Part shown: positions 37,240 to 50,302 of the stretch, one piece after another
How the letters are laid out: each line of letters opens with the position of its first letter
Position numbering within the stretch: position 1 is the stretch's first letter
Origin: Paulownia fortunei
Taxonomy: Eukaryota > Streptophyta > Magnoliopsida > Lamiales > Paulowniaceae
NCBI GenBank assembly: GCA_019321725.1
Contig: CM033124.1
Location: 10,292,001 to 10,356,000 of the forward strand
Direction: 5' to 3'
DNA length: 64,000 nucleotides
Made by a program: the position numbers and the translations under genes
Notes under the pieces: model-generated
Told to the model about the DNA's origin: nothing
Databases searched by the model: none
The model's input: only the letters and a program-made list of their open reading frames with translations

Positions 37240-40200
37240 ATGGTGGGCAGAAGGGTCCTGTCGTTGCTGAAACGCAGAGCAGGCGCTACGCCACAACCAA
37301 TGGCGGCGGAAGAAGGGAAAGAGAAATCATGGGGTCGTAAAGTAGTGTCAGGGGCAGTTATTTGCTTGACAGGAGGCGTCGCTTTGAGTGCTCTTGATGA
37401 TCTTCTCATTTACCATGGCTGCAGCAGGTTGCTCTCTTTGTCGGTGTGTTAAAATGGAATGAAAATTAATAGTCAAATTTTCTATCTTTCAGTATTTTAT
37501 TCTTTTAGTTTGGTTACTTTTGTGGGGTTTTGTTTTTTCGTGTATAGCTGATTTTTTTTATCTTTCAGTCTTTTATTCTTTTAGTTTGGTTACTTTTGTG
37601 GGGTTCTCTTGTTTTTTCTGTTGTGTATAGCTGAAAGTTTTATGCTATTTTTCAATAGTTTTGCAAGTTATATTGGCTACTACTAGACTTGTCTGCTGAA
37701 ATATATGTCTTCTTCCTGAGTATATAATTCTGTTTCATTTGATTTTTCTTGTTAATTAAATTCTATAGACGGAAGTAAATTGTGTCAATATTTGTTTATC
37801 TTGGATCAGTTGACATATTAGTGTGTTAAAAGTTTTGTTTTGTTCTATGACTTGATGTTGGAGAATTATGTTTTTGTACAACAATAGTTTGTGATCCCCC
37901 ATGAGTTCGATATTTGAAATTAATACGAGGAGATTGGAAATCAATAACATTTTCAATAAATAAGATCTCCTATTGATCACTTAGATTTTACCAAATAATT
38001 GAGTAAGATTATTGAATGGAGAATCCAATGATTGGTATATATTTTCTTTTCTTGGACTAGCAAAGCAATAATGTTAGAGGGGATGCTTCACACCCTGGTT
38101 TGCTTTCTCAGCCAGTGTGAATTGGAAGTGTTTGAAGGAAATACTGACTGGAAGACTGCTTTCTTAGATTCAAATGCTTTTTCACCATTTACATCCATAT
38201 GATTTTGAGGTTGATAGTGCGAAGTTTGAGTACCTCTTCCCCCAACCTTTATGTTTTCCAAACTATTTGTATTATTTTTCTTCCACTTTGTTTATCTTAT
38301 TGTATCAAAAGATGTAAGTAACGGATTCCATGCTTCCCTTAATGGAAAATTTTACAGGAGAGCTATAATTCACTTTTTTTCTCCTCCTATCCTTCCGTGA
38401 ACTAACAATAGAATTTTGATATGCTAGATATTGCTGTTGTATACAAAAGCACCTTAAGCCCTTGATTTCTTAATTTTTAGTTGGGTAATGGTTGGAGCAC
38501 CAATTACTTGGATTTGCAAAGCTAATATTTTTTGGGATGTATGATAGTGACTTCATTATGTGGTCTGAATAAAGTGGTTATTTCGGTCTAGATATAATCT
38601 GTTACTGTTCTTTGTGCGGAATGCCGGGAAAATTTGGCATGAAAATATGGTTGAATATTATCATGAATTGATTGTTGCTTCTGTATTGATTTCTTTCCTT
38701 GTTTTTTTTTGGTCATGATTTCTCTCTTTCTCCTTATTGGTTATGCCCTTCACAGTTCCATACTTCTTTATTTCCTTTCCTTTTTTTTGGTAATAATTAA
38801 CTGTTGTTAACTTCAATAGGGGGTTATCAACAAAACTTTCATGTTATCTGTGATCAGCAAATATTGTCATGTTTATCATTGCTGTTGTTGTTTTCTCATA
38901 GTAAGCAGATAATAAGAATTTCTGGATATTCATCTAACTGACATAAACCTAGAGTTTAGGGACGAAATGCAAGGTATAAATTAGAATTTAAAAAACACAC
39001 CCAACACAAACACACAAAAGAAAAGAAAAAGAAAGAATTAGCATGTAGTTGAATTTATTTTCTTGCGCTTAATTTCCAAGGTAGACACACTGACTTGATG
39101 CACTTAAACAATAATTTAAGTATGAGTTATTATGCTAAACTTAAAGTTGTTGTTAAGAGTAGGAGAGGAACAGTGGGACATCCTTCCTCGCCTATTTGGC
39201 TCATGCTTTTCCTTTCCTCTTAAAATCTAAAGTATTCCTCTTTGGATGATAGGTATTGTAACTGGTATTGATTCAATAGGTATTTTCTTTTGTGGTTCTT
39301 TTTCCGGATTAGGTTCATTTGTGTAATAATCGGATGCATAGAGTTGTGGATATGAAAGCTTTGGAACTTAACGGTCATGGAAAACATAAATCCAACAGTT
39401 ACATGTTTCATAGTGGAATTAAGGAGACTAAATTCTCAGATTTGACTTCTATACCAAACGAATTGTAGAATAATTTGTGACCACCTCTTGATGCTTGATG
39501 GAATATTTTTTATGATGGTTGAATTGATGATGGAGCCACGATTTTTAGTTTGGAGGAATGATAGTATTTAGCCAAGACAAAAGCTTAATTCTTATTGATT
39601 TACATATAAAAAGGGAAAACTGTTGGAAGTTGCCTTTAGGGGGTGAGTTTTATTGAGGAGAGTGATTTTCATTTATTTGCATATACAAATGAATATTTAT
39701 GATGATGCGGTGCTCCATCACGCTCCCCAGGTGCCACCTTGGTAGAATAATGCAAAAAGCATTTGTGGAAGATTTAGACAGTTTTATAAGTGAAGGGGAA
39801 GGAAAATTTGTAGGCAACTATAAACTATTGTTATGTTACAGGACTCTAGACTTGAGTATTTGATAGTCTTTTCTGCCCGTCTTTGGTATTATATTGTTGC
39901 AAGTGTTGTAGCCTCCTGGAGATGGTCTGACAGGACCCGGTCCCAAGATAAATCTTGGGCAATCAGTTCTTTGTTTTTGTGGATTCCTTATGTAATATGG
40001 GCTGCAGTATGTGGTCTGATGACCTGCTTTCCAATCCACAATACATTTTCATTTATACAAGCCTAACGTTTTAGTTATTCTCAAAGCTGTGAAGTATCAA
40101 TTATTCCAGATATTTGGAGCATCTTTTCCTTCTACTTCTCTTGTCTTCTTTCCCTCCTATATTTCTCTTTGCACTTCCATAGCACCTTTTCAATGATGAA

Positions 40201-43200
40201 ATGTCATTGATAGTCATGTACAAATGAAATCAAATTCATTTATTACTATAATCTCTGCTACATCAGCATAACACTGTAATCATAGTCTTAAGCAGCCTAT
40301 CGTCTTCTAATATCATTAAATATGTGGAGCTGAAGATCTCCTGTGCCATAGAACTTTGTGTAATTAGGAAAGGTAATGAGGATGATTTAGATGATAACTT
40401 ATTAAATTGAAATATATATGCTTGGCTGATTTTGTTTTCCAGGCTATCTTATAGGGTTTACATATATAGAATTTTCCCGGCACTTACATGAAATATATTG
40501 GAGAATAGAGTAAGTACAACTTGTATATATAAGCCTCCTGATAGGTCAAGTTGACTCATGTTAAAGTTTGAATTAGAACTGGAGAGAAAGTAGAACACAA
40601 AAATGTAATGTGGTTTGCCATTAGTCTATGTCTGTCTAAAATACCCCAGGAGCTCAAACACTTATATTGTTCTCTCTTACTATTGCATTACCATGACCCC
40701 AATTTATGTAGGTGAATTACACATGAGAAGAATAATAAAAGGAGGGAATTACTCCAAAATCAAATTATAAGAAATTAGAAATATCACAATATTAATTGTT
40801 TGAATTATTTCAAAGTCTCAACTTTGAGTTTTAGCACCTCCCTCAAGTTCATTATGAAAATGCCAATTGAAGTGTTCAACTTGCAAAAAATTAGGGACTT
40901 CAAGAAAATCTTGGATGACCGTCAATTCTGTGGTTGAAATCCATGATGAGAGGAAATAATCACGGAATGACACATCATGTACTATAACATGAAAGAAGCC
41001 ACAAACATTATAATTAAAGTGTAAACAAGAATGATAGCATGGAATGAACAACATGCTATAAAAAAAGTGGAAGCAAAAATGAAGCAGGATCAGAACTTGC
41101 TCTCATATAATATTAAGATTTGAATTAGAACTGAAGAGAGAAAGAAGAACAAAAATATAATGTGTTTCGGCCATTGGCGTACGTCCACTGCTAAATTACC
41201 CAAAGAGCTTGAAAACATATATTGTTCTCTCTTACTTGTAGATAATGATGACCACCAATTTATATAGGTGATTACACATAAATAAATAATAAAAGGAGGA
41301 TTTTACTCCAAAATCTAATCATAAGAAAATTAGAAATATCACAACATTAATTATTAAAATTATTTCAAAGTATCAACTTTGATTCTTAACATATGTGGAC
41401 CAGGAAAACATTATTAAATGTGGTGGTTATACATGTTACATTTTTACTTCCCATGTTTTGGTTCTTTTTTGGTTATTATTTCATTTCTTCTCTATTTTAG
41501 CATTATGTGTCGCTATCAAACGATGAACTGAAGTTTATTATTAGGATACTGTGCATAACGCAAGTCATGGTTTCCTAGTACAAAAATCACAAAAGATAGG
41601 TATATCAAGAACCAAATATAGCTCCACGTCGTGTCGGAAGATCTGTGAGAGAATATCCAGAGTTTTTAGGCCAAATAGATGCAAAAGAATAACTCCATGG
41701 CTAATATGCTGGAGTGAAATGATTGTAATAAATTCTAATATTCCTCTCTAACCAAAAATACCTTATTATATCAAATCTGGCACTTCTTCAAGCCTCATGC
41801 TTTCAACTTCTAATTTAGATTCCCCAAGGAGCAGGCATTTTAAGAAGATCTCAAATAATTGTTTAACAATACGTTCCATGGTTAACGAGCACTCTCATCA
41901 TGTACATAGATGGCTCATTGCCCTTCGTTTTTTGAGCTTTTATTTTTATTTTTGATGAATACAAAGAAAAGCTTGGAACAAATGATGTTGGATTCAGTTC
42001 ACTATAGTGAATGTGATAGATATTATCAATGTTTGCTGTTACCATACATGAGAGAAGGAAAGGGGAGGAGGGGGGGGGGGGGGGGGACGTGGACATGCAT
42101 CAAATGTCTTTTATTTTGCACTGTCCATATTTTATACATGCTCAAGTATCCAAGAATTTTCCTGTTATTCATATGCTTTCTACTTTGTGAAGCTAGGGAG
42201 AGCAGTAAAGAAACTTCTTTAATGTGGTGTTTTCATCTCCGTGTACTTAAAATCATGATATATTTTGTGGTCCCACTGTTAATAATTTTGAAATGTTGCA
42301 GCAAGGCCATGGAGAAAGCTAGTAAGAACCTGGCAATAATTGAAGCTATTGGCGAGCCTATTGTGAGGGGTCCTTGGTATAATGCATCACTTGCTGTAGC
42401 TCATAAGCGCCAATCTGTATCATGCTCTTTTCCAGTTTCTGGACCACAAGGCACTGGAATGTTTCAGCTGAAAGCAGTACGCAGTGGAGGTTCGATCTAC
42501 TTTTCACAATAATTTTATGTGAACCTTTGTTTTTCATGTTCTCAAGTAGGCTGTGCCTGTTGCAACAGGGTCATTTTGAAATATCTAAAGGTCATCTAAT
42601 GGGCCATCATGACTGCAGTTTGCAGTTTGGTTCAATTGGTGCTTTAGCTGGATTTCTATATTTGGGCCATGTTATGATTAAGCTTTTGATTTTGTTGCAT
42701 TGACACGGATCTGCTGATACTATGCAATGCGCTCATGGTAACATGACAATTTGCAAAAGCATATAGGAGATGAAACTCTTAGGGGCATGCTAAAAAAAAT
42801 TAAGTAATTAAGTATACAAAACATGTAGAATAAAACGTTCTTTTGTGTGGTATTGCCACAAGAGAACAAATATATATTGTAGTCGTCAATGTATTATAAC
42901 TGCGTACTTAAGTACATTGTCTAAACTGAAATTCAACACAATTGAGTGCAACTAACAAGTTAATCAACGACGCATCAAAATATAAACTATTTATTAATTA
43001 GATTGTGATATATTTATTTCTATATTGTATGTGATATATCTATTTCTATATTGTATCTTGAATTTCACACGAATAATCATTAATCCATATTTGGCATGCC
43101 CATTGGTTTTTTCCCCTGGATTTTTTGGACACAAAGCGCACACATGTTTGAGGAGTTTTTGTGGTGAAAATTGAAATTCTTGGATGGACTGGGTGCACCA

Positions 43201-43948
43201 CACCTGGTTCATCTATTGTCATTGGATCAAGAAGGGGTGAGTGGTGAAAAACACCACCTTCTGTTATCCTATTGCCAACAGTGGACCGGGTGCATCCATA
43301 GAATGACCCATGTTTGAGTGTGATTGTGGTTAGGGTGGCCATTGTGGTTGGTAAAAGCCTGAGCACATGACTGCAAACTTGTGGTCTTCTTATAGATCTA
43401 TTAAAACTTGTGACAAAGACTGTCCACTTCTGACTTGCCAATTGCCGTGCAATTTAGTGTGAACTGACGATGGTCTGGATTTGTTGCATAAATTGAGTCA
43501 AAGCAATTGTGATTTGTTAATATTTGGCCTTTCCGGTCATGCAGGCCGCCAGTAATTTATCTACCTTAAGGGCAGTTAATTGATGGTTTCACTCTTTCCA
43601 GATGCATTCTTTTTGATTGCCATACTTCAACGTTATTAGCAGAATTATGATACTCAGACTGGGGGAAGGATGGGTTCTGTTTCATTCTTTCTCTATTCAT
43701 TTCTGCATTTCTAAATGATATTATGTTGTCTTGAAACAGATGATTCTTGGTCTTCATTTCTATGGCCTCGCGACTGGGAAATCCTCATTATGGAAGCTCT
43801 GCTTCATGTCCCAGGGAACGAGAAGAAGCAACAAACATTTCGGATTAGTGTTTCAGATAACCTCCCTCCTCCGGCTTGCAATGCATGCACTGCTTGCGGG
43901 CCTCAACCATCTGAAAGTGTTGAAAAGAATCAACCTCAGCCTAGCTAG
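37240..43948 (+). CDS. COA1-domain protein, probable mitochondrial cytochrome oxidase assembly factor
   Basis: Coding exons 37240-37427, 42302-42489 and 43740-43948 give 194 aa with phases 2 and 1 at the two junctions. The N-terminus [16 protein letters not shown] is basic and amphipathic, like a mitochondrial presequence. One hydrophobic segment (about 36-52, [18 protein letters not shown]) follows. Then comes the COA1 family core: [40 protein letters not shown] and [20 protein letters not shown]. In fungi and animals COA1 acts in the inner membrane during early assembly of cytochrome c oxidase. The same role here is inferred. A C-terminal CNACTAC gives a Cys-x2-Cys-x2-Cys cluster. Intron 1 is 4.87 kb and carries a mini LTR element. 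Exon 1 could begin further upstream in the same frame, but this ATG gives the better presequence. Confidence 0.88.
37483..37636 (+). repeat. 76-bp tandem duplication in COA1-like intron 1
   Basis: Copies at 37483-37558 and 37559-37636 share ttttattcttttagtttggt and tacttttgtggggtt, followed by gtgtatagctga. They differ by a few substitutions and a short indel. It lies just after the first donor site. Confidence 0.85.
40559..40836 (-). repeat. TRIM-like LTR (3' in element orientation)
   Basis: It aligns with 41111-41391 over its length. Shared words include tttgaattagaactg, aatgtg, tatattgttctctcttact, tcaaatta/tctaatcataagaaa and attatttcaaagt-tcaactttg. Confidence 0.8.
41111..41391 (-). repeat. 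TRIM-like LTR (5' in element orientation)
   Basis: This is the partner of 40559-40836. It begins tattaaga (expected tgttaaga) and ends ttcttaaca. It contains a gtgtttcggccattggcgta segment of the kind seen in many plant copia LTRs. Confidence 0.8.
42070..42087 (+). repeat. Poly-G tract in COA1-like intron 1
   Basis: A run of about 18 G residues follows gggaggagg, within the intron about 215 bp before exon 2. Length is likely to vary between individuals and between sequencing methods. Confidence 0.9.
43185..43312. repeat. Hairpin repeat in COA1-like intron 2
   Basis: An imperfect inverted repeat has the outer arms gggtgcacca and gggtgcatcc and the inner stem tggtg-aaaaa-caccacc. The stem design resembles the repeat at 2463-2580. 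I infer two members of a small dispersed hairpin family. Confidence 0.5.
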
Positions 43949-45962
43949 TATCATTCAATCACACATAGAGACATAAAAACTTCTTAGCGCTCGTCTTAAG
44001 AATATCTTATGTTGCATTTTGTTTCGTTTCCTATTCTTTTTAACCACTCCATGAAAACCTACTGGAGAATAAATGAAACCTTTGGAGAATTTTGAACTCT
44101 TAGACAGAGTAGTTCCATGTTAGCATGCTGTTTTAGGCATTCACATTTTTACATACACAATAATGATTATAGTTTTGTGTTGGTGAATGGTACAACTTGT
44201 TTGTTTTAACTGTTCATTTTTCTCAATGTCCAAAATGTTCTGCACGTTTCTCTTCTTCCATTTTACTTTGCTCTTCATATTTTTAATGGTTGATATCAAG
44301 GCTTAACTTGTTCAAAAGGATCTCTCTTAGGTCCAGTATGAATTGGCATGCCAAAATTATCTGGTTGGACTGGGTCAAGTGATCTCAATCATTGAATCTG
44401 GATTGAACAGGATGAATGATTAAGATCGTGCTATTTTAGGAGTGTCCAAGAATTACTTGGTCTATGTTGGCAACTTGTGAACTCCAACGGGTTTGTTTAT
44501 TCATGGAAGAACGTGAACTGTGAGCATTAAATCATGTGATTTCAGTTTTTTACGTTATGATATTATTATATTCCCAAGCAATAGCTCAGATGACATGAGA
44601 TTCTTATGCAAATAGCTACACAAGTTTGTGCTATTAGAAAAATATAATCATTGTTTAAAGAAAATTAAAAATAGTTTAGTTGGTAAATGACCTAGACTTT
44701 GTTCTAATTTTCTCCAACATTTTTCTTGGCACATTATAAGTGTTTGTGTAAGGTCAAAGGCGGCAGGTGCAATGGAAACTTATACATGATAGTACCTAAA
44801 AGAATGAAAGCAATTGGGCTTTGTTCTATTTCTTTTTATCTACTAGGTTTGGCTTTTTTTTTTTATAGTATTGAATGTGACAAGAAGCAGCCTTAGAATT
44901 ATTATTTTAGTTACTTTATTATGAAAAATACATATTTGCATAGTTTCTTGATTAATTATTTCGTTTGTCCTACTAATTAATAATAATCAAACTAAATAAT
45001 AATCAATAAAATGTCACACAGTACTACAGTAGTTTATTTAAGCATATGCAAATTGTATTTATTTAAAGTTTTAATACGTTAGCATATTAACACCCACGCT
45101 TCCGTTGAAATCTTCAACAAGTCTGTTATGTGAACACATATTGTTATTATTAAATTTTTTTGTTTATATTGTGATTTAAGTTAAAATTTTGTTCTTGATT
45201 GGAACTGTCGAAGCATTTGATCAAAGAAAAAATATACACTGATTTTGTGATTCGAAATTCTTCTAAAAGCGTGATTAAATAATATAGCAAGTATAAAGAC
45301 TCGCCCAATGATAATCTTATATGATGAATATAAATCCTTTGGAAGATTAAAGTCAATAGAAATTCAATCCAAGTCAGTAACTTTTTTTTATACCTTATTG
45401 AAATATGACGATTTTAAAATGTTACTACTCAAAAGATATTTAAAACTTTTACTTAGAAAAACTACATTAAAACTCAATATGGGACAACCAATACAAGCCA
45501 GAGAGAGTAATAGATATATAGCTAATTTATCTAATAATTTAGAATAGTTATATGTCCCTTGAAATTCAGATAAATTTTTCATCAATTCCAACTACAAGGT
45601 TAAAACAAGAAAATTAAAAAGCAAAGGTCAATTTGGAGGAGAATGAATGGTATATAGTGGGTAAAGACAAAGTCCCAAAGACCAAGGGATCATGAAAAAT
45701 ATGAAACACACACCTGTGACAACACTAGTTTTATCAACAGTAGTGCATTAAGGTTTTATAAATTAAATGTGATCATTAATTATGGCCAACTCATTCTAAC
45801 AAACCCTCTTCTGCCTCCTCTCTCTCTCTCTCTCACACCCACACACAGAGAGAAATATATCTTCTTCTTCTTCTTCTTCTTCTTCTGTCTCTTTTCTGCT
45901 GTTTTCCTGTAGTAGTTAGTTGCCTTTGGCTTCTTTTTTCTTTTGTAGATTGAAAGATAGAG
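43949..45962 (+). other. Intergenic, promoter side of the C2-domain gene
   Basis: It contains the 3' flank of the COA1-like gene and then AT-rich DNA without a recognisable gene. An open frame at 45308-45547 has no family resemblance. From 45815 the sequence turns into pyrimidine repeats that look like the 5' leader of the C2 gene. Confidence 0.5.
45819..45893 (+). repeat. CT and CTT microsatellites in the probable 5' leader of the C2 gene
   Basis: A ctctctctctctct run is followed by cacac and then by ttcttcttcttcttcttctt, ending about 70 bp before the ATG at 45963. Pyrimidine-rich CT/CTT tracts are common in plant 5' UTRs and core promoters. A role is inferred only. Confidence 0.7.
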
Positions 45963-46071
45963 ATGACTATAGGATTAATGGAGGTGGTACTGGTGAGTGC
46001 TAGAGGCCTCAGAGACTCGGACTTCTTTGGTATGCATGCCCTCTCCCTCTCTTTCTATATATATATATATA

Positions 46072-46109
<38 letters not shown>

Positions 46110-49100
46110 ATAGAACTGTTTTTACTGATGAGTGAACGAGAAGGATATTGATAGCCGTCTTCCAAAGATCTATAATATTTAGTTTATTTCATTTTATGAG
46201 AATCTCTATTTGATTCACTTTCCTTCATTAAATAGGGTTTTTTCATTTCATTTCCTTCGTACAGTTGAAAGTTGAATATCTTTTAATGAATTCAAAATCG
46301 AGTATTCTCTAAAATTCTCTCAACTTAATTTAATTTAATTTAGAGTAATTTAATGTAGTTGTCCAGCATCGTTTGCTTGATTACACAGGCTATGTTTGAT
46401 TATGTTTTGGGAAAAGATATTTTGGAAAAATATGTTTTGAGAGAATGAAATTAATGTTTGTTTTGGGAATGGATAATTTATATTATATCAGTTTTATCAT
46501 TGTAAAATTGTATTGAATAAGTGATGTTACGTTAATTTTTTATAATGTTATATATTATATTTATAAATATAAAAATATTATATATATTTATAATAATATA
46601 ATAATTAAATAATATAATATTTTTTGATATATAGCACGGGGGTTGCATGGTTTTCTGTCCTCTACTTGTACTTGTGGATTCAAGGGTAGGCCATGTACAA
46701 AATAAATTTTGTAGCTGAGTGTAGACCTTTTTTCCCTTCCTATATGAATAAAAACAGTAAAAGGTCCGTGAACTAAATTACTAACATAAGAAAATGAAAT
46801 AATCGAGAATCTCAACTAACTGGGCAAACTGCTAAAGTAGCTAAACTAGTCAATCTATTCCTAATCTCCAATGGAAATAACAAAAAAATGATCCATTTAA
46901 AATCCTTTCCATTTTCCTTTTTTTTTTTTTTTTTGGAGAAAATAACCATGTATTTCTTGATTTCTTTAAGCTTGAGAGATAATATTCCTATGGAGTATAC
47001 TGAGCTTCTAAAGGTCTTGGAATTTATTTAATTCTTTTCAAAAATATATATGTTTAATTCTTTTATTCGCCTCTAGACAGTGATTTCGGATACCCAATGG
47101 AATTGAAGTAATTGAACTTATTCATAATTTGAATTATATTTGGTTTGCTGTGATAAAACACGCTATTAGGTTACTGGCCAATTATTTAAAACGTGAAAAA
47201 CAATGTTGCGATGCAGGGCACAATTCAATAATGCATATTTACAGTCGGTGTCGCGTTTTGCATTTGGTATACTAAAAGTTAAAATAGTATTCCGACAAAA
47301 TCAGCTCAAGGGTTTCTTTCTTCTGCTCAAACGTGATTTTTTTTTTTTTGTATATGTACTTTTTTTCCAAACCCAATTCTTGAAATTGATTTATTTTTTG
47401 TGAAAATAATATGCGTAATTAGGTTTTGATTATTTATATTCTCAAACGTTGTGTCAAACTTATTCTGTAAAATCAATATAAACTTATTTTTCTTAAATCC
47501 CTTTTTCTTTTCAATTTTTTTTTTTAAATTATATAGTGTCATATGGTAGTAAAAATAGTCAATTAATTATTTTTCAAGTCAAACTGGTGCACTCACAAGT
47601 CACAATTCGTGTTGATTATTAAATTACTACCAAAATAATAAATATATATTTTCTTAATGGGAATGATTGCATAAATATCAATTATTATATCTGTATTTTA
47701 AACTCATATATAAAAGTATAAACTATTAATAGAAGAAGCTATTATATAAATACACAAATATATCAGTAAGTAGGATTCGAGCACAACACAATATGAAAAG
47801 TAATAAAGAGAAATAGATAGAATAGAAAAGTAATAAAGAGAAAAGTAATAAAGAAAAACTAGAGAGCATTGAATTTATATATATTTATATTTAATATAAA
47901 TACACTTGGCAGTTGACACGTGTATTTAAGGAAATAAATAATTTTTTTAAAATTAATTTCTTTTCTTTGAAGTTAATTAAAATAATTCAAATTTTTGATA
48001 AAACTGAAAAATTGCAACTTTAGTAATTTTTTGAAGAATATTGAATAATTATCAGTTTATTTTAGAACATTGCAATATTTGAAAATAATTTTTGATTCAA
48101 ACATTGCACGGATTCATGAAAAATTATTTATAAATAGTCAATGGTAAAATCATAATTCATTAAAAAAATTTCATTTCCAAATATTTACATAACTTCATTT
48201 TTTTTTTTCTTTTCGATTCTTGAGGAAAGTTTTTGAAATTGTTATTGTGTCATATTCTTAAAGTGAATTACTATTCAACCCATTAACAAATTATAGTGAG
48301 AATAATTTTCATTTTAAGAAAACTATGTTTACGATCTCAAGTTATCTTGAAATTGACTTTTTTGATGTATATTTCCCAGGTAAGATGGATCCCTATGTTG
48401 TGATTCAGTACGAAAATCAAGAGCACACGAGCAGTACCGCAAGAGGTAAATCTCTCCCAATTTGAACCTCTTCCTCTAATTATTTTTTGTAGTTAAATTG
48501 ACAGTTTTTTTTTTTTCACCTTTCTAATTCATCTTTTATATTCAGCTAATCAATTATTCTAGAGGAAATGTCAATTGCATGGCCAAACTAACAATTTGGG
48601 AAAAAATTGGGCGTCACAAACTTTTATTTTTTTAATAATTATAAAAAACCTATTTATAAAAATTGATTCTCTAAATTAATAAATTACAAATTGTACAATC
48701 GTCTATCACTTTTACTAAAAATATTGATATCAATTAGAAAAATCTTATTTTAAAGATGATATACAATAAGTGCAATTTGCAAAATGGAGACGAATATTAA
48801 CAAAAATTTATAATTCATAAATTTAGAAGGACAGTTTTTGTAAATATGATTAAATCTCAAAAATAATTTTTGTAATTAACCTTTTATTTATTATCTTGAA
48901 GTTCCAACCGCCACCGGCCATTCAATTTGAGATGGTTGATTAGTATGAAACTAGAATTTTTTTTTTGCTTAATTTAATTGAATTCAACTAATTATGTGTA
49001 AATTAAATTGAACTTTTTTTATCATCGATTATCTTTTCCTATAAATTAATCATATGACAAATATAATTTTACTTGTCCGTGTAATTGACCTTAACTTGGA

Positions 49101-50302
49101 CGAAATCAAACCTATATAGAACTTTCCTATCACCTTTTTTCAACTATACTATTATTAAGTGTCATTTAAAGAAAAAAATTAATTCAAGACTTGCCTTTTT
49201 AAAGAAGTAAATTATTAAAATGTTTTATGTGCAGGGCAAGGTAGCAGGCCAGTGTGGAATGAAGAGTTCAAATTCAGGGTAGAATATCCAGCACCACTTG
49301 GAGATGACCCAACTTACAAGCTCTTTCTTCAAATTATGGACCGTGACACATTCACTCGTGATGACTATCTCGGCCAAACCACGTAACCCTAATCCACATT
49401 CATCTTTCTTTGTTTCTTTTTCTCTTATGTTTTTCAAGAGAAATAATCGAATGTGTCGATACATCGATATATTACTAATTATTTAAATATAACGAGTAAC
49501 CAACAAATTATGGGCTAAAAATTCAACGACGTAAATCCAAAATCTCATAATTGTAGAATTTTAAAACTAGGGTTTTCTGAACATTATATTGATATTTCTC
49601 TTTGCTAACATATTTTCTTCACATCGCCACCGATATTATTTCTATGCAATTTCTAAGCCCAATTCCATGAATTACATATCACACAATGATATAAAAGATA
49701 CACAGTTTGATTGGGTTTGAGCGGATCCATATTGGACCCATTTTTATGAATAGAAAAATGATGTCGAGTTCTAATTCAATTTACTGTTAATCTAAAAGTA
49801 ATTATTATTAGATTCTACACTTACATGCAGGCGAACCATAACACAAATTTACTCGTGTATAACTACTCTTAATTGTTCCTTTTTTCTTAATTTTTTTAAA
49901 GTATATATATGTTAATTAATTGGTTAAAAATATCAATGCAGGATCTATTTGAAGGAACTATTTAAACGAGGAGCGGAGAATGGCAAGGCTGAACTTGGTA
50001 TTCAAAAGTATAGGGTTGTGTTAAATGACCTTACTTATCATGGTGAAATTAAAGTTGGAATCACTTTTATTGTGAAGGCAGGTATTAGTAAAATTTAATT
50101 ATTTATCTAATCATTGGAGAAAATCATTAAACATCGGTATTTTTGAAGATGGAGGCATGATCGTTAAATTTTTTTTGAATAAATAATATCAAATTTTAAC
50201 AAGATTAATTTAAATGTATATTATATTGCCTATTTTGATAATTAACATGTATAAATGGTTTTTGTTTTTTTAATTAATTGTTGTGGTGCAGGGGGAGACT
50301 GA
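45963..50302 (+). CDS. Single-C2-domain protein, 16 kDa phloem protein / ERG3-like
   Basis: Coding exons 45963-46029, 48380-48445, 49235-49382, 49942-50081 and 50292-50302 give 143 aa. The last coding exon adds only GGD and the TGA stop. The protein is essentially one C2 fold: MTIGLMEVVLVSARGLRDSD, KMDPYVVIQYENQEHTSS, VWNEEFKFRVEYP, QIMDRDTFTRDDYLGQTTI and YHGEIKVGITF. Aspartates in the RDSDFFGKMD and DRDTFTRDD loops are those that bind calcium in C2 domains, so Ca2+-dependent membrane binding is likely. The closest families I recognise are the 16-kDa phloem protein PP16 and elicitor-responsive protein 3. No transmembrane segment or signal peptide is present. A role in phloem transport or defence is inferred from family only. 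A TG microsatellite lies in intron 1. Confidence 0.93.
46050..46105 (+). repeat. TA/TG microsatellite in C2-gene intron 1
   Basis: tatatatatatatatata is followed by catg and about 14 TG units. It lies about 25 bp inside the first intron and would be a usable polymorphic marker. Confidence 0.9.
48600..48885. repeat. MITE-like element, diverged copy (C2-gene intron 2)
   Basis: An AT-rich segment with near ends attataaaaaacct and (c)aaaaataatttttgtaatt resembles the clearer copies at 50590, 51908 and 54713. Identity is low, so membership is tentative. Confidence 0.4.

Larger units (their letters stand above)
40559..41391 (-). mobile_element. TRIM-like mini LTR retrotransposon in COA1-like intron 1
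   Basis: Two ~280-bp terminal repeats (40559-40836 and 41111-41391) flank only 274 bp. The ends are tgttaaag...tttagca and tattaaga...cttaaca, close to TGTTAAG...CTTAACA. In the minus direction the sequence after the first LTR (tatatgagagcaag) resembles a tRNA-Met primer-binding site, and acttgagggagg precedes the second LTR as a polypurine tract. The interior has no full retroviral-type gene. A minus-strand frame of 78 codons spanning it may be the tail of a deleted pol. The LTRs have diverged considerably and no target duplication was found. Confidence 0.75.

Noticed and set aside
39833..40066. 77-codon plus-strand open frame in COA1-like intron 1
   Set aside because: Trp-rich and membrane-like by composition, but it is not in phase with the host exons and no family was recognised. 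Not supported as a gene.
41910..42512. 200-codon plus-strand open frame
   Set aside because: Only its 3' part (from 42302) is a real exon of the COA1-like gene. The 5' part is intron and includes translation of a poly-G tract.
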